NCBI RefSeq assembly: GCF_022376295.1 | Contig: NZ_CP060140.1 | Span: 496,001 to 560,000, forward strand | DNA from: Nodularia sphaerocarpa UHCC 0038 | Lineage (GTDB): Bacteria > Cyanobacteriota > Cyanobacteriia > Cyanobacteriales > Nostocaceae | Length of the DNA: 64,000 nucleotides | Reading direction: 5' to 3' | Shown: positions 8,267-17,941 of the stretch, one piece after another | Layout of the letters: each line of letters starts with the position of its first letter | Position numbering within the stretch: position 1 is the stretch's first letter | Made by a program: the position numbers and the translations under genes | The notes under the pieces: generated by a model | Database searches by the model: none | What the model was told of the DNA's origin: nothing | The model's input: only the letters and a program-made list of their open reading frames with translations

Positions 8267-9599
8267 AAGCTGATTCTGGCTTAGGTAGGGAAGACGGATG
8301 CACTATCAATTCAGCTGTAGAGCGCTTCTCTACCATTTCCTTGGTAACCATGCAGCGACTAACATCCTTGCGGGATGGTAATTCGTACATGACATCAAGC
8401 ATCAATTCTTCGACGATACCCCGCAATGCTCTAGCGCCTGTTTTCCGCCGGTAGGCTTCTTGAGCGATCGCCCGTAAAGCATCCGGTTTAAAATCTAATT
8501 CGACGTTATCCATGTTGAGCAGCTTTTGGTACTGTTTCACCAAAGCACTGCGTGGTTGGGTCAAAATCGCCATCAGCGCGTCTTCATCCAACGGCTCAAC
8601 CACCGCTACCATTGGTACACGTCCAATAAATTCGGGAATCATACCAAACTTCACTAGGTCATCTGGTTCTAGATAGCGCAGAGTATCAGCAGTCCGCTTT
8701 TCTTTGGACTGAAGGTCTCCGGGCTGTACAAAACCCATTGACTTTTTGCCTGATCTCTGCTCTACTACCTTATCTAAACCCACGAAAGCACCGCCACAGA
8801 CAAACAGAATATTACTCGTATCAATCTGGATACAGTCTTGATAAGGATGCTTGCGTCCTCCTTGAGGTGGCACATTAGCGATTGTCCCTTCTAACATTTT
8901 CAGCAAAGCCTGCTGTACGCCTTCACCGGAAACATCGCGTGTAATCGAAGGGTTTTCACTCTTGCGAGCTACTTTGTCTATTTCGTCAATGTAGATAATT
9001 CCGCGCTGGGCTTCCTCCACATCCAAATCTGCCACTTGTAACAGCCGCAGCAGGATATTTTCCACATCTTCACCCACATACCCTGCTTCTGTCAGTGTCG
9101 TAGCATCAGCCACAGCAAAGGGTACATCCAAGATTGTGGCTAAGGTTTGCGCCAAGAGGGTTTTACCGCAACCAGTCGGGCCAATTAACAAAATATTGGA
9201 CTTTTGCAGTTCTACAGCATCATCTGCCTCATTTTTGCCTTTCGACTGAATGACGGCTAGTCGCTTGTAGTGATTATAAACCGCTACTGACAATACTTTC
9301 TTGGCTTCGTCTTGACCGATAACGTGTTCATCCAGATAATTTTTAATCTCTCTGGGCTTAGGAATTTGGTTAAGTGAGAGATTAGAAGAGCGCGCACGAC
9401 GTTTTTGAGGTGGTTCTGACCTTGGTGCTGGTTGTGACGCAGCAGTATTCGTGTCGAGTAGCTCTTCATCTAGGATTTCATTACACAAGTCAACGCATTC
9501 ATCGCAGATGTAGACTCCCGGCCCTGCGATTAATTTACGCACCTGCTCTTGAGACTTGCCACAAAATGAACATTTTAAATGGGAGTCGTACTTAGACAT
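8265..9599 (-). CDS. clpX: ATP-dependent Clp protease ATP-binding subunit ClpX
   Basis: A 444-residue AAA+ unfoldase that feeds substrates to ClpP. The N-terminal zinc-binding domain has Cys10, Cys13, Cys32 and Cys35 (CSFCGK...CDECVDLC). The AAA+ core has Walker A GPTGCGKT, Walker B IIYIDEIDK, the pore loop GYVGED and sensor regions ending in GARALRGIVEELM. Full family length. It follows clpP by 9 bp on the same strand, the usual tig-clpP-clpX order, so the two are very probably co-transcribed. Confidence 0.98.
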   Translation of the reverse strand: MSKYDSHLKCSFCGKSQEQVRKLIAGPGVYICDECVDLCNEILDEELLDTNTAASQPAPRSEPPQKRRARSSNLSLNQIPKPREIKNYLDEHVIGQDEAKKVLSVAVYNHYKRLAVIQSKGKNEADDAVELQKSNILLIGPTGCGKTLLAQTLATILDVPFAVADATTLTEAGYVGEDVENILLRLLQVADLDVEEAQRGIIYIDEIDKVARKSENPSITRDVSGEGVQQALLKMLEGTIANVPPQGGRKHPYQDCIQIDTSNILFVCGGAFVGLDKVVEQRSGKKSMGFVQPGDLQSKEKRTADTLRYLEPDDLVKFGMIPEFIGRVPMVAVVEPLDEDALMAILTQPRSALVKQYQKLLNMDNVELDFKPDALRAIAQEAYRRKTGARALRGIVEELMLDVMYELPSRKDVSRCMVTKEMVEKRSTAELIVHPSSLPKPESA

Positions 9600-9608
9600 A
9601 CCAGCCTC

Positions 9609-10307
9609 TTATTTCAGAATGGTGACGTTTTCCCCTACGGTGGGAATGTTTTGTCTGGAGATGACTTGATCAATCAAACCGTAATTTTTTGCCTCTTCTG
9701 CGGACATAAAAAAGTCACGTTCAGTATCTGCCTCAAGTCTTTCCAGGGGTTGACCAGTATGATGGCCGAGTAACTGATTTAACTTAGCTTTAACATAAAG
9801 AATTTCTCTGGCTTGAATCTCAATATCAATGGCTTGACCTTGAGCGCCACCCAGTGGTTGGTGAATCATGATGCGAGAATCAGGTAGAGACATTCGTTTA
9901 CCAGCAGAACCTGCGGCTAACAGAAATGCTCCCATGCTGGCAGCTAATCCAAAACATATCGTAACCACATCAGGGCGGATTTGCTGCATTGTATCATAAA
10001 TTGCCATTCCTGCGTAGACGGAACCGCCAGGAGAATTGATATAGATTTGAATATCTTTTTCTGAGTCTTCCGCGTCTAGGAACAGCAATTGAGCCACAAT
10101 GGAATTGGCAACAGCATCATCTATGGGAGTACCCAAGAAGATAATTCGCTCTCGCAGCAGGCGGGAGTAAATGTCAAAAGCTCTTTCTCCCATGCCAGAC
10201 TGCTCTACTACCATCGGTACAATGTTGGTAGGTTGGCTCAGATGGGAGCTAAATTGGATTCTACTTAAACTATGGATGGGGTCATTTCCCGACTGCGATA
10301 GAAGCAT
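9609..10307 (-). CDS. clpP: ATP-dependent Clp protease proteolytic subunit ClpP
   Basis: A serine protease subunit of 232 residues. The catalytic serine sits in GLAASMGAF (Ser124 in this numbering), the histidine in MIHQPLGG (His149), and the aspartate in the DTERD motif near residue 195. The frame gives an N-terminal extension of about 30 residues before PMVVEQSGMGERAFDIYSRLL; the true start could be a later ATG at the MVVEQ position. It is one of several ClpP paralogues usual in cyanobacteria, and its coupling to clpX suggests it partners with ClpX. Confidence 0.96.
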   Translation of the reverse strand: MLLSQSGNDPIHSLSRIQFSSHLSQPTNIVPMVVEQSGMGERAFDIYSRLLRERIIFLGTPIDDAVANSIVAQLLFLDAEDSEKDIQIYINSPGGSVYAGMAIYDTMQQIRPDVVTICFGLAASMGAFLLAAGSAGKRMSLPDSRIMIHQPLGGAQGQAIDIEIQAREILYVKAKLNQLLGHHTGQPLERLEADTERDFFMSAEEAKNYGLIDQVISRQNIPTVGENVTILK

Positions 10308-10578
10308 ATAAGAACAATTGAGAATTAAGTTAGGACAGGTTTGGTAGCAGTTATTGCTGCCTTTTCAAGGGATGCAATTTTATTTGAGCTATTTATTCAC
10401 TATTATGCCTTATATATATTGCTGCCGGTAAAGCAGATCCAGCTAAAGTGATGGCAGATGCCCTATTTATTCAAGTTTTGTGCAGTATTTCACCTTAATT
10501 TGCTGTAGAAACGCGATAAATCACGTCTCTACAAACAAGTGCCGAGTAGGAAAAATTTTTACTCAGCACTCAGCCACA

Positions 10579-12003
10579 TTATACTGATTCTGTACTAGCG
10601 GCGGCGGTTTCTTCTTCGGTCTGAGGTTCAGTTGTCTCTGACTCTTCTGCTGTTTCTTCGTCTGCGGGACTCAGAGAACCTTCGGGGACAAGTTCGACAG
10701 ATGAATGTTCTAGCAGCCAATCGATGATTTTTTCAGTTAACAGTTCGTTTTCGACAACTGAGCGCATTCTATCAGCGTCAATGTCTTGGTCTGCGTACTG
10801 TTCCATCAATTCTGCAACTCTGGCTGCAACTTCTTCTGGTGTAACCTCGATGGACTCACGTTTGCTGACTTCCAATAATCCCAAAGAGCGTTTGAGGCGT
10901 TCAATGGCTTCATCGCGCGATCGCTCCCGCAATTGAGGAATAATATCTTCAGTAAACAGTTTTCTCACGTCCAAACCTTGCTGAGAAAGCCGCATCGCTG
11001 TTTGGTTCAGCATCGCGTCTATTTCTCTGTCGATCAAGGTTTCTGGTAAATCAACTTCCACATACTTGAGCAGTTCTGCTAACAAAGCTTCCTGCTGGTT
11101 CGATTTGGTTTTTTCCTCAGCCTCTTTTTGGTGGCGTTCTGCTAAAGAAGCCCGCAGTTCTTCCAAGGTGTCAAAGTCGCTAACTTCCTGGGCGAAGTCG
11201 TCGTTCAATTCTGGGAGTTCTTTTTCCTTCAGTTCTTTGAGTGTAACTGTGAAAATTGCCGCTTTTCCAGCTAATTCTTCGTTGGCATAAGGATCTGGAA
11301 ACTGAGCCGGAATTTCTCTAGTTTCTTCAGGATTCATCCCCACCATGCCCGATACAAAGCCAGGAATAAACTTGTCTTCTTCCAATTCTAGTTTAAAGTC
11401 TGTGGCTTCGGCTCCTGGAATGGCTTTTGGCTCGGCTGTTTCGTCTTCGCCTTCACCTTTTGCCAGCACACCTTTAAAATCAACTACAGCCACATCACCA
11501 ATTTGGGCTGCACGTCCTTCTACAGGAATCAGTGTCGCTAATTCTTGCCTTTCCTTTTCTAGGACTTCATCAACTCGATTGGTGTCGTGTTTGATTTCCT
11601 CGGCTTTGGCTGATAAACCTGTGTACTGCACCAGATTGACTTCTGGTTGTACATCTACAGCCGCTAAGAAAGTCAGGGGTTTTCCTGGTTCATAATTACT
11701 AATCAATTCCTCAAAGGAAGTCCGCAGTTGTGGTTGTCCAATTGCCGAAATTTCTGCTTGTTTGAGGGCTTTTTCTACGCCATCTTGAACTATTTCTTCC
11801 AGCGCTGCTGCTTTGATTCGAGCAACGCCAAGGCGCTGTAGCAATATCGGCCGAGGTACCTTGCCTTTACGAAACCCAGGAATAGTTGTAGTACTAGCTA
11901 AGTTTTTAATTACCTGTTCGTAAGTTTTCTGGGTAATTTCTGGCGCAATCTCGATTTCCAGTCCAATTTGGCTGGCGGGAAGTTTTTCCTGGGTAACTTT
12001 CAT
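10579..12003 (-). CDS. tig: Trigger factor (ribosome-associated chaperone, PPIase)
   Basis: A 474-residue protein with an N-terminal ribosome-binding domain containing GFRKGKVPRPIL (the ribosome-docking signature), a central FKBP-type peptidyl-prolyl isomerase domain (about 165-250) and a long helical C-terminal chaperone domain. The last 40 residues are acidic and Ser/Thr/Glu-rich (EETAEESETTEPQTEEE), a low-complexity tail common in cyanobacterial Tig. It heads the tig-clpP-clpX cluster, with about 270 bp before clpP. Confidence 0.97.
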   Translation of the reverse strand: MKVTQEKLPASQIGLEIEIAPEITQKTYEQVIKNLASTTTIPGFRKGKVPRPILLQRLGVARIKAAALEEIVQDGVEKALKQAEISAIGQPQLRTSFEELISNYEPGKPLTFLAAVDVQPEVNLVQYTGLSAKAEEIKHDTNRVDEVLEKERQELATLIPVEGRAAQIGDVAVVDFKGVLAKGEGEDETAEPKAIPGAEATDFKLELEEDKFIPGFVSGMVGMNPEETREIPAQFPDPYANEELAGKAAIFTVTLKELKEKELPELNDDFAQEVSDFDTLEELRASLAERHQKEAEEKTKSNQQEALLAELLKYVEVDLPETLIDREIDAMLNQTAMRLSQQGLDVRKLFTEDIIPQLRERSRDEAIERLKRSLGLLEVSKRESIEVTPEEVAARVAELMEQYADQDIDADRMRSVVENELLTEKIIDWLLEHSSVELVPEGSLSPADEETAEESETTEPQTEEETAAASTESV

Positions 12004-12760
12004 GCTTCGTCTCTATATTTATTTCTGGTTTTTTTGGCTCCAAGTACGCACAAGACGCGATTTACCGCTTCTGTGGGTTGATTTCTCTTGGTTTAGGAAT
12101 GGGAGGGACCCACAAGTTATCTGTCAAAATCCAATATTATATGGATAAGTACCTTCAGTAGATATCCAGTTTATCGTCAATACCAAAGGACTTGACAATT
12201 AACCGCAATAACTTTACCTATTGAAACTCGCAGTTATTACAATAACTCAAGCAATCCATTTTTCTAAATTCAAAGGTCTAACACCGTGATATCCTGGTTC
12301 TCAAGGAGCATCTTCTGCTAGAAATTGTGGGACTGTTGGGTTTGTCTGCCTTGGGTGACTATTTTTAACTGTGCTGGTTACAGTTTATCTGGATCATAGT
12401 ACATCCATCCTGATTGCCCACTGACTTTCCTAGATCGATATTTGTTTATAATAAAACTTGCTGAATTACACCGTGCTTAAGTGTATCTACTCCATTTTGC
12501 CACTGGACATGAGGTTGTTGTATAATCTTAGTATATAATTTTCTAAAATAGGTGCAGCACTTTAGCAGTAATGCTATAAATTTTCAAGATTGTTTAACTT
12601 AATGTAACCTGGAAAATAAACGTACTATATTCAGAAAACTCGCGTAGAATTAAAAAAATTTTATTGAAAATCGGCGATCGCTATTTAAATAAGTAAAAGT
12701 AAGTATAAATTGTAAATTGTTCAGAAAAATCAACACAACCTCTTAAAGGAGAAAGCCAGT
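12004..12760. other. 757-bp AT-rich divergent intergenic region
   Basis: The spacer between divergent tig and asd. I see no convincing coding frame, tRNA or tandem repeat. There is one HIP1-type GGCGATCGC near 12673. The region must hold both promoters; asd has a strong AAAGGAGAAA ribosome-binding site at 12745-12754. The size would allow a small RNA but I cannot support one. Confidence 0.6.
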
Positions 12761-13810
12761 TTGTCGAAATCCTATCGTGTCGCTATTTTGGGAGCCACAG
12801 GTGCTGTTGGCACAGAGTTACTGGAATTACTAGAAAGCCGTAATTTTCCGGTGGCGGAGTTGAAGCTATTGGCATCAGCACGGAGTGTGGGGCGATCGCT
12901 CCGGTTTAAAGGGGAAGATTTACCAGTAGAATTAGTCAGCGATCGCACCCTCGAAAATTTAGATTTAGTCCTAGCTAGTGCGGGCGGTTCCACATCCAAA
13001 ACTTGGGCTGCCATTGCCGTAGAAAAAGGTGCTGTAGTCATAGATAATTCCAGCGCCTTTCGGATGAACCCCGAAGTTCCCTTAGTCGTACCAGAGGTAA
13101 ATCCCTTAGCTGCTGCTAACCACCAAGGTATTATCGCTAACCCCAACTGCACCACAATTTTGATGAGCGTGGCAATTTGGCCTCTCCATCAAATCAGCCC
13201 CATAAAACGCATTGTAGTTTCCACCTATCAATCAGCCAGTGGCGCAGGTGCAAAAGCAATGGCAGAAGTCCAAACCCAAGCCAGCGCTATCTTACAAGGA
13301 CAGGAACCAGTAGCCGAAGTTTTGCCTTATCCCTTGGCGTTTAACTTATTCCCACATAACTCGCCCTTAAACGATTTGGGTTACTGTGAAGAAGAAATGA
13401 AAATGGTCAACGAAACCCGCAAAATTTTTGGCGACCAACAAATTAGAATTACAGCTACTTGTATACGGGTTCCCGTACTGCGCGCCCATTCCGAAGCCAT
13501 TAATCTAGAATTTGCCAATCCATTTAGTGCAGATGCGGCTAGAGAAATTTTAAGTCACTCTCCTGGAGTAAAATTAATCGAAGATTGGGAAAAGAATTAC
13601 TTTCCCATGCCAATGGAAGCAACCGGTCAGGACGACGTGTTAGTGGGAAGAATTCGTCAAGATATTTCTCATCCATGCGGCTTGGAACTTTGGCTTTCTG
13701 GTGACCAAATCCGTAAAGGTGCGGCACTGAATGCAGTCCAAATTGCCGAGTTATTGGTAGAAAAAAATCTCCTCCAACCAGCAAAAGCATACGTCTCTAG
13801 TGAGAAATAA
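12761..13810 (+). CDS. asd: Aspartate-semialdehyde dehydrogenase
   Basis: Catalyses NADPH-dependent reduction of aspartyl phosphate to aspartate semialdehyde, the branch point to lysine/diaminopimelate, threonine and methionine. The 349-residue protein has the Rossmann motif GATGAVG (residues 11-17), the catalytic cysteine in NPNCTT (Cys130) and the RVPVLRAHSE segment with the active-site histidine. The start is a TTG at 12761, supported by a strong AAAGGAGAAA site 7-16 bp upstream. Followed by dapA, the next enzyme in lysine synthesis. Confidence 0.96.
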   Translation: MSKSYRVAILGATGAVGTELLELLESRNFPVAELKLLASARSVGRSLRFKGEDLPVELVSDRTLENLDLVLASAGGSTSKTWAAIAVEKGAVVIDNSSAFRMNPEVPLVVPEVNPLAAANHQGIIANPNCTTILMSVAIWPLHQISPIKRIVVSTYQSASGAGAKAMAEVQTQASAILQGQEPVAEVLPYPLAFNLFPHNSPLNDLGYCEEEMKMVNETRKIFGDQQIRITATCIRVPVLRAHSEAINLEFANPFSADAAREILSHSPGVKLIEDWEKNYFPMPMEATGQDDVLVGRIRQDISHPCGLELWLSGDQIRKGAALNAVQIAELLVEKNLLQPAKAYVSSEK

Positions 13811-13959
13811 TCACCCATTAAATTTCAGGTATTTTTCGCTAGTAAGATATATAAAAAACAATATCTTTGAAGTACCCTTGAAACAGTTATCAGTAAACAG
13901 TGAACAGTTATCAAGCCGACTTGCTTAACAAGCGATTGTAATCAAATTATGTCTCGTAA

Positions 13960-13998
13960 CTGATAACTGATAACTGATAACTGATAACTGATAACTGT
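13960..13998. repeat. Tandem heptamer repeat, unit TAACTGA
   Basis: About five consecutive TAACTGA units just upstream of dapA, following two looser ACAGTTATCAG-type copies near 13879-13915. The array occupies much of the asd-dapA spacer. Confidence 0.8.
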
Positions 13999-14033
13999 GA
14001 AAAACCAAGAGGCTAATTAGGAGTAAAAACAGG

Positions 14034-14933
14034 GTGGGAGAATTTGGCAGAGTTTTAACCGCTATGATTACGCCGTTTAAAGCAGACGGTAGTGTTAACT
14101 ATGATGTAGCGGCAGAATTAGCAGCACATCTAGCTAACAACGGTACAGATACATTAGTCGTATGTGGGACAACAGGTGAATCCCCTACCCTAACTTGGGA
14201 CGAGGAATACCAATTGTTTGTGGAAGTATTGCAAGCCGTGGCCGGAAAAGCCAAGGTAATCGCCGGATGTGGTTCTAATTCCACCAAAGAAGCGATCGCA
14301 GCTACCCAAAAAGCTGCTAAAATAGGAGTACATGGTTCATTACAAGTTGTACCCTATTACAACAAACCGCCACAAGCAGGTCTGTACCAGCACTTTCAAG
14401 CGATCGCCCAAGCTTGTCCAGAACTACCATTAATGTTATATAATGTCCCTGGACGTACCGGACAAAACCTCAGTCCAGAAACTGTTGCCCGGTTAGCGGA
14501 AATTAACAATATTGTTGGCATCAAAGAAGCAACTGGAAATTTAGACCAAGCGAGTGAAATTCGCCGCTTGACACCACAAGAATTTCAGATTTACTCTGGA
14601 GATGATTCCTTAACTTTACCCTTGTTAGCAATTGGGGCAACAGGAGTTGTGAGTGTCGCTTCTCATCTGGTAGGTAATCAACTACAGCAGATGATTCAAG
14701 CTTTTAGTGCGGGAAAAATCGCCACTGCTACCGAAATTCATCTACAACTATTTCCGTTGTTTAAAGCTTTATTTTTAACTACAAATCCCATTCCAGTTAA
14801 ACAAGCGCTGAAACTTCAAGGTTGGGAGGTAGGTTCAACTCGTCTACCGCTATGCGAAGTTGATTCAGATGTTAGTGATAATTTAAAAGCGGTGTTAGAT
14901 AAACTCAATTTAATTGAGATGCCAATTTCTTGA
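14034..14933 (+). CDS. dapA: 4-hydroxy-tetrahydrodipicolinate synthase
   Basis: Condenses pyruvate with aspartate semialdehyde in lysine/diaminopimelate synthesis. The 299-residue TIM barrel has the GTTGES motif (residues 45-50), Tyr136 in LYNVPGRTG and the Schiff-base lysine Lys164 in GIKEATGN. It starts at GTG 14034, with TTAGGAG about 15 bp upstream and the conserved GRVLTAMITPF right after. Same strand as asd, about 220 bp downstream across a heptamer array. Confidence 0.97.
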   Translation: MGEFGRVLTAMITPFKADGSVNYDVAAELAAHLANNGTDTLVVCGTTGESPTLTWDEEYQLFVEVLQAVAGKAKVIAGCGSNSTKEAIAATQKAAKIGVHGSLQVVPYYNKPPQAGLYQHFQAIAQACPELPLMLYNVPGRTGQNLSPETVARLAEINNIVGIKEATGNLDQASEIRRLTPQEFQIYSGDDSLTLPLLAIGATGVVSVASHLVGNQLQQMIQAFSAGKIATATEIHLQLFPLFKALFLTTNPIPVKQALKLQGWEVGSTRLPLCEVDSDVSDNLKAVLDKLNLIEMPIS

Positions 14934-15215
14934 ATATCTACCAGTTATCACTTGACATTTCTATGCTGAGATTTGAGTAAATTATGGAATTTAATCAACC
15001 ACAGATCAGATAATTCTATATTTGATGAACATAAGAAGAGTTATATATGTGACCATGTGAAATCGTTTTATTCAAGGCATAACTGAACATCTCAACCATC
15101 ATTTAGCTGCTTTCACATAGAAGGCTAGAAAGCTAGTATTTTCTTTCATACATAACCAAGATAGATAATTGTGAATTTATTAAAGCTGAAAAACCAACAA
15201 CCATCAAAGGACAAA

Positions 15216-16988
15216 ATGGTAAACAACGAAACTAAATCCGCCCTGAAAATTATTCCCTTGGGCGGTTTGCACGAAATTGGCAAAAATACCTGTGTTTTTG
15301 AGTACGAAGACGAAATCGTTCTTCTTGATGCCGGATTAGCTTTTCCCACCAAAGGAATGCTAGGGGTAAATATTGTCCTGCCAGATACAACCTATCTCCG
15401 GGAAAATCGCCATAAGATTAAAGGCATGATCGTGACTCACGGTCATGAAGACCATATCGGCGGTATCGCTTTTCACCTCAAGCAATTTGACATTCCGGTG
15501 ATTCATGGCCCTAGATTAGCAATGGCGATGCTAGAGGGTAAATTGGAAGAAGCAGGGGTACGCGATCGCACCGAGTTAAGATCAGTTAAACCTCGTGATG
15601 TAGTCCGCATTGGTCAACATTTCTTTGCAGAATTTATCCGCAATACCCACTCCATTGCCGATAGTTTTACAGTGGCTCTTCATACACCTCTAGGTGTAGT
15701 TATCCACACAGGAGACTTTAAAATTGACCATACACCTGTAGATGGCGAACACTACGACTTACAAAGACTAGCAGAACACGGCGAACGAGGTGTACTGTGC
15801 TTGTTGAGTGATTCAACTAACGCCGAAGTCCCAGGATTTACCCCTTCAGAACGTGCTGTTTTCCCCAACTTAGACAGGGAATTTGGTAAAGCTACCGGAC
15901 GCTTATTTGTCACCACATTTTCATCCAGTGTGCATCGCATCAACATGATTTTGCAGTTGGCGCAGAAGCATAACCGGGTGGTGTCGGTGGTGGGTCGTTC
16001 CATGCTGAATTTGATTGCTCATGCCCGCAATCTGGGTTACATCAAGTGTGATGATAGTATCTTTCATCCATTGCACGCAGTCCGGAATATGCCAGATGAA
16101 AAGGTACTGATTTTGACTACTGGCTCTCAGGGTGAAACAATGGCAGCCATGACCCGGATTGCCAACAAAGAACACTCCCAAATCAAAATTCGTCCAGGAG
16201 ATACGGTACTCTTCTCTGCAAACCCAATTCCTGGCAATACTATCGCTGTGGTTAACACCATCGATAAATTGATGATTCAGGGTGCAAATGTAGTCTATGG
16301 GAAAGATAAAGGCATTCACGTCTCTGGTCACGGCTGTCAGGAAGACCAAAAACTGATGATTGCCTTAACTCGTCCTAAGTTCTTTGTGCCATTTCACGGT
16401 GAACATCGAATGCTAGTGAAGCACTCCCAAACGGCTCAGAGTATGGGTATTCCTGCCGAAAATATGGTAATTATCGAAAATGGCAACATTGTAGAATTAA
16501 CTGAAGAATCTATCCGTGTTGCTGGTAAGGTCGCATCTGGCATTGAACTTGTGGATACTACCAGCGCTGGTATGGTAAGCGATAAAGTCTTGCTAGAACG
16601 ACAACGGATGTCAGAAGAAGGACTTGTTACCATTGCTGCTGCTATTGATTGGAATGGCAAACTGATGGCTAGAGTAGAAACTCATCTGCGCGGTGTCGTT
16701 ACCAGTGTAGAGCAATCGCTGGTACAAAAATGGGTACAACAGCGCATTGAAGAAATGCTCACTGTGCGTTGGTCAGAATTTGCCCAGATTCGTGAAGGCG
16801 AAAAACCAGAAGTAGACTGGGGTGGATTGCAAGGAATGTTAGAGCGGGAATTACAACGCTCCATTCGTCGAGAATTGCAATGTCAACCCACTGTAACTTT
16901 ATTGATGCAAATTGCTGAAGAACCACCTGCGAAGGTTTCCGATGGTAGAAGACGGCGTACCCGTACAACAGCGCAAGTAGCATCTTAA
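15216..16988 (+). CDS. rnj: Ribonuclease J
   Basis: A metallo-beta-lactamase/beta-CASP ribonuclease with endo- and 5'-3' exonuclease activity in mRNA turnover and rRNA maturation. The 590-residue protein has the zinc motif THGHEDH (His75, His77, Asp79, His80 from this start), GDFKIDHTP, the LLSDSTNAEVPG segment and the beta-CASP HVSGHG motif, then a C-terminal J domain and a short basic tail (DGRRRRTR). I prefer the ATG at 15216, which follows AAAGGA, over a GTG at 15171. It lies downstream of dapA, an arrangement I recall in related cyanobacteria. Confidence 0.95.
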   Translation: MVNNETKSALKIIPLGGLHEIGKNTCVFEYEDEIVLLDAGLAFPTKGMLGVNIVLPDTTYLRENRHKIKGMIVTHGHEDHIGGIAFHLKQFDIPVIHGPRLAMAMLEGKLEEAGVRDRTELRSVKPRDVVRIGQHFFAEFIRNTHSIADSFTVALHTPLGVVIHTGDFKIDHTPVDGEHYDLQRLAEHGERGVLCLLSDSTNAEVPGFTPSERAVFPNLDREFGKATGRLFVTTFSSSVHRINMILQLAQKHNRVVSVVGRSMLNLIAHARNLGYIKCDDSIFHPLHAVRNMPDEKVLILTTGSQGETMAAMTRIANKEHSQIKIRPGDTVLFSANPIPGNTIAVVNTIDKLMIQGANVVYGKDKGIHVSGHGCQEDQKLMIALTRPKFFVPFHGEHRMLVKHSQTAQSMGIPAENMVIIENGNIVELTEESIRVAGKVASGIELVDTTSAGMVSDKVLLERQRMSEEGLVTIAAAIDWNGKLMARVETHLRGVVTSVEQSLVQKWVQQRIEEMLTVRWSEFAQIREGEKPEVDWGGLQGMLERELQRSIRRELQCQPTVTLLMQIAEEPPAKVSDGRRRRTRTTAQVAS

Positions 16989-17011
16989 TCAACGTGCTGA
17001 GTTAAGTTTGT

Positions 17012-17045
17012 GGTGGGTTACGGACTAACGTCCTAACCCACCCTA
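17012..17045. repeat. Hairpin repeat GGTGGGTTA...TAACCCACC
   Basis: A near-perfect stem (GGTGGGTTA, GGAC / GTCC, TAACCCACC) followed by CTACG, 25 bp after the RNase J stop. A related structure lies at 49459-49538 and a partial one near 43264. It belongs to the GTAGGGTGCGTTA-type dispersed repeats of cyanobacteria and may act as a transcript-end structure. Confidence 0.6.
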
Positions 17046-17240
17046 CGAATAGAATTTATTACCCTGGTTTGTTTAATAAATCGGGGTTTTTGACTTTCAT
17101 CAATAATTGTTGATTCTTAAAAAGACATATCTTATAGTAGTTGTTTTAAAAGTAGTTACATATACAAAATTAGTTTTACTAATATAATTTTATTTTAAGT
17201 ATAAAATTTTGCTATAATAAATAGGTGAATAAGAAAAGTA

Positions 17241-17276
17241 TTGCAACACCTTAAAAGTCCCTTCTAAGGTTAATGC
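17241..17276 (+). promoter_or_regulatory. Candidate MerR-type operator upstream of the Rieske gene
   Basis: ACCTTAAAAG (17248-17257), TCC, CTTCTAAGGT (17261-17270) form an inverted repeat with 9 of 10 arm positions matching. A TAATGC follows directly, where a -10 box would lie. The geometry (arm starting inside the -35 position, about 20 bp to the -10) is that of MerR-family promoters, and the ACCTT arm resembles the dyad before the DUF442 gene. The -35 itself is poor, which is usual for MerR targets. Inference only. Confidence 0.4.
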
Positions 17277-17392
17277 ACCAAGGTTTTTGCAATCCATTTC
17301 ACATTGGAAATTGCCATTTTGATCCTGTCAGGTCTAAGGATACTGAGAGATATTTTAATGGGTTTACGCATCAATTTTTCAGGAGGTCCTTT

Positions 17393-17929
17393 ATGGACAC
17401 CAGTCTTCATCTCGAAAGTCCATCCCTATCAAGGCGACAACTCCTCAACTTTCTGACCGGAGCAACCGTTGCTGCTACTGCTGGGGCTGCACTCTATCCT
17501 GTTGGCAAATTCTTCATTGCTCCAGGCGAAAAAACGGGAGCAGGGGGTGCTATTCTTGCTAAAGATATTTTGGGGAAACAAATACCAGCCGCGCAAATTC
17601 TGGCAGAACCGCCTGGAACCCGCGCCTTGGTTGCAGGTCTGGCAGGAGAACCCACTTACCTAATTGTCAAAGAAGATAATACACTAGATCATATTGGGCT
17701 GGTGGATAACTGCACTCACCTTGGTTGTACCTTCCCCTGGAACCCTCTGGATCAGGAGTTTCAGTGTCCCTGTCATGGTTCGCGCTATGCTCCAGATGGG
17801 ACGGTGGTGCGTGGTCCGGCTCCTCTGCCTCTGAAGATTGTCCAAGTTGCAGTGATCAATAATAGTATTTTGATTTCGCCCTGGACAGAAACTGATCCTC
17901 GCACTGGAAAAAACCCCTGGTGGGTCTGA
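17393..17929 (+). CDS. petC: Rieske [2Fe-2S] protein, PetC isoform
   Basis: A cytochrome b6f-type Rieske protein of 178 residues. SRRQLLNFLTGATVAATAGAALYPVG is a twin-arginine-like/transmembrane N-terminal anchor, and the cluster motifs are CTHLGC and CPCHGSRY. A strong AGGAGG at 17381-17386 fixes the ATG at 17393. It is not next to petA, where the main petC1 normally lies, and its neighbours are envelope and metal/thiol genes. I therefore think it is one of the accessory PetC isoforms. These tune b6f function or serve other membranes; which isoform cannot be told here. Confidence 0.9.
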   Translation: MDTSLHLESPSLSRRQLLNFLTGATVAATAGAALYPVGKFFIAPGEKTGAGGAILAKDILGKQIPAAQILAEPPGTRALVAGLAGEPTYLIVKEDNTLDHIGLVDNCTHLGCTFPWNPLDQEFQCPCHGSRYAPDGTVVRGPAPLPLKIVQVAVINNSILISPWTETDPRTGKNPWWV

Positions 17930-17941
17930 AGATGAAATAAT

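Noticed and set aside
11345..11695. 116-codon plus-strand frame inside tig
   Set aside because: It is antisense to a certain trigger factor gene, Ser/Thr-rich in the way shadow frames are, and has no domain.
15921..16349. 142-codon minus-strand frame inside the RNase J gene
   Set aside because: Antisense shadow of a conserved enzyme; no recognisable motif.
17273..17392. 40-residue N-terminal extension of the Rieske protein
   Set aside because: The AGGAGG at 17381-17386 and the conserved start at 17393 argue against it; the extension covers the leader and probable promoter.
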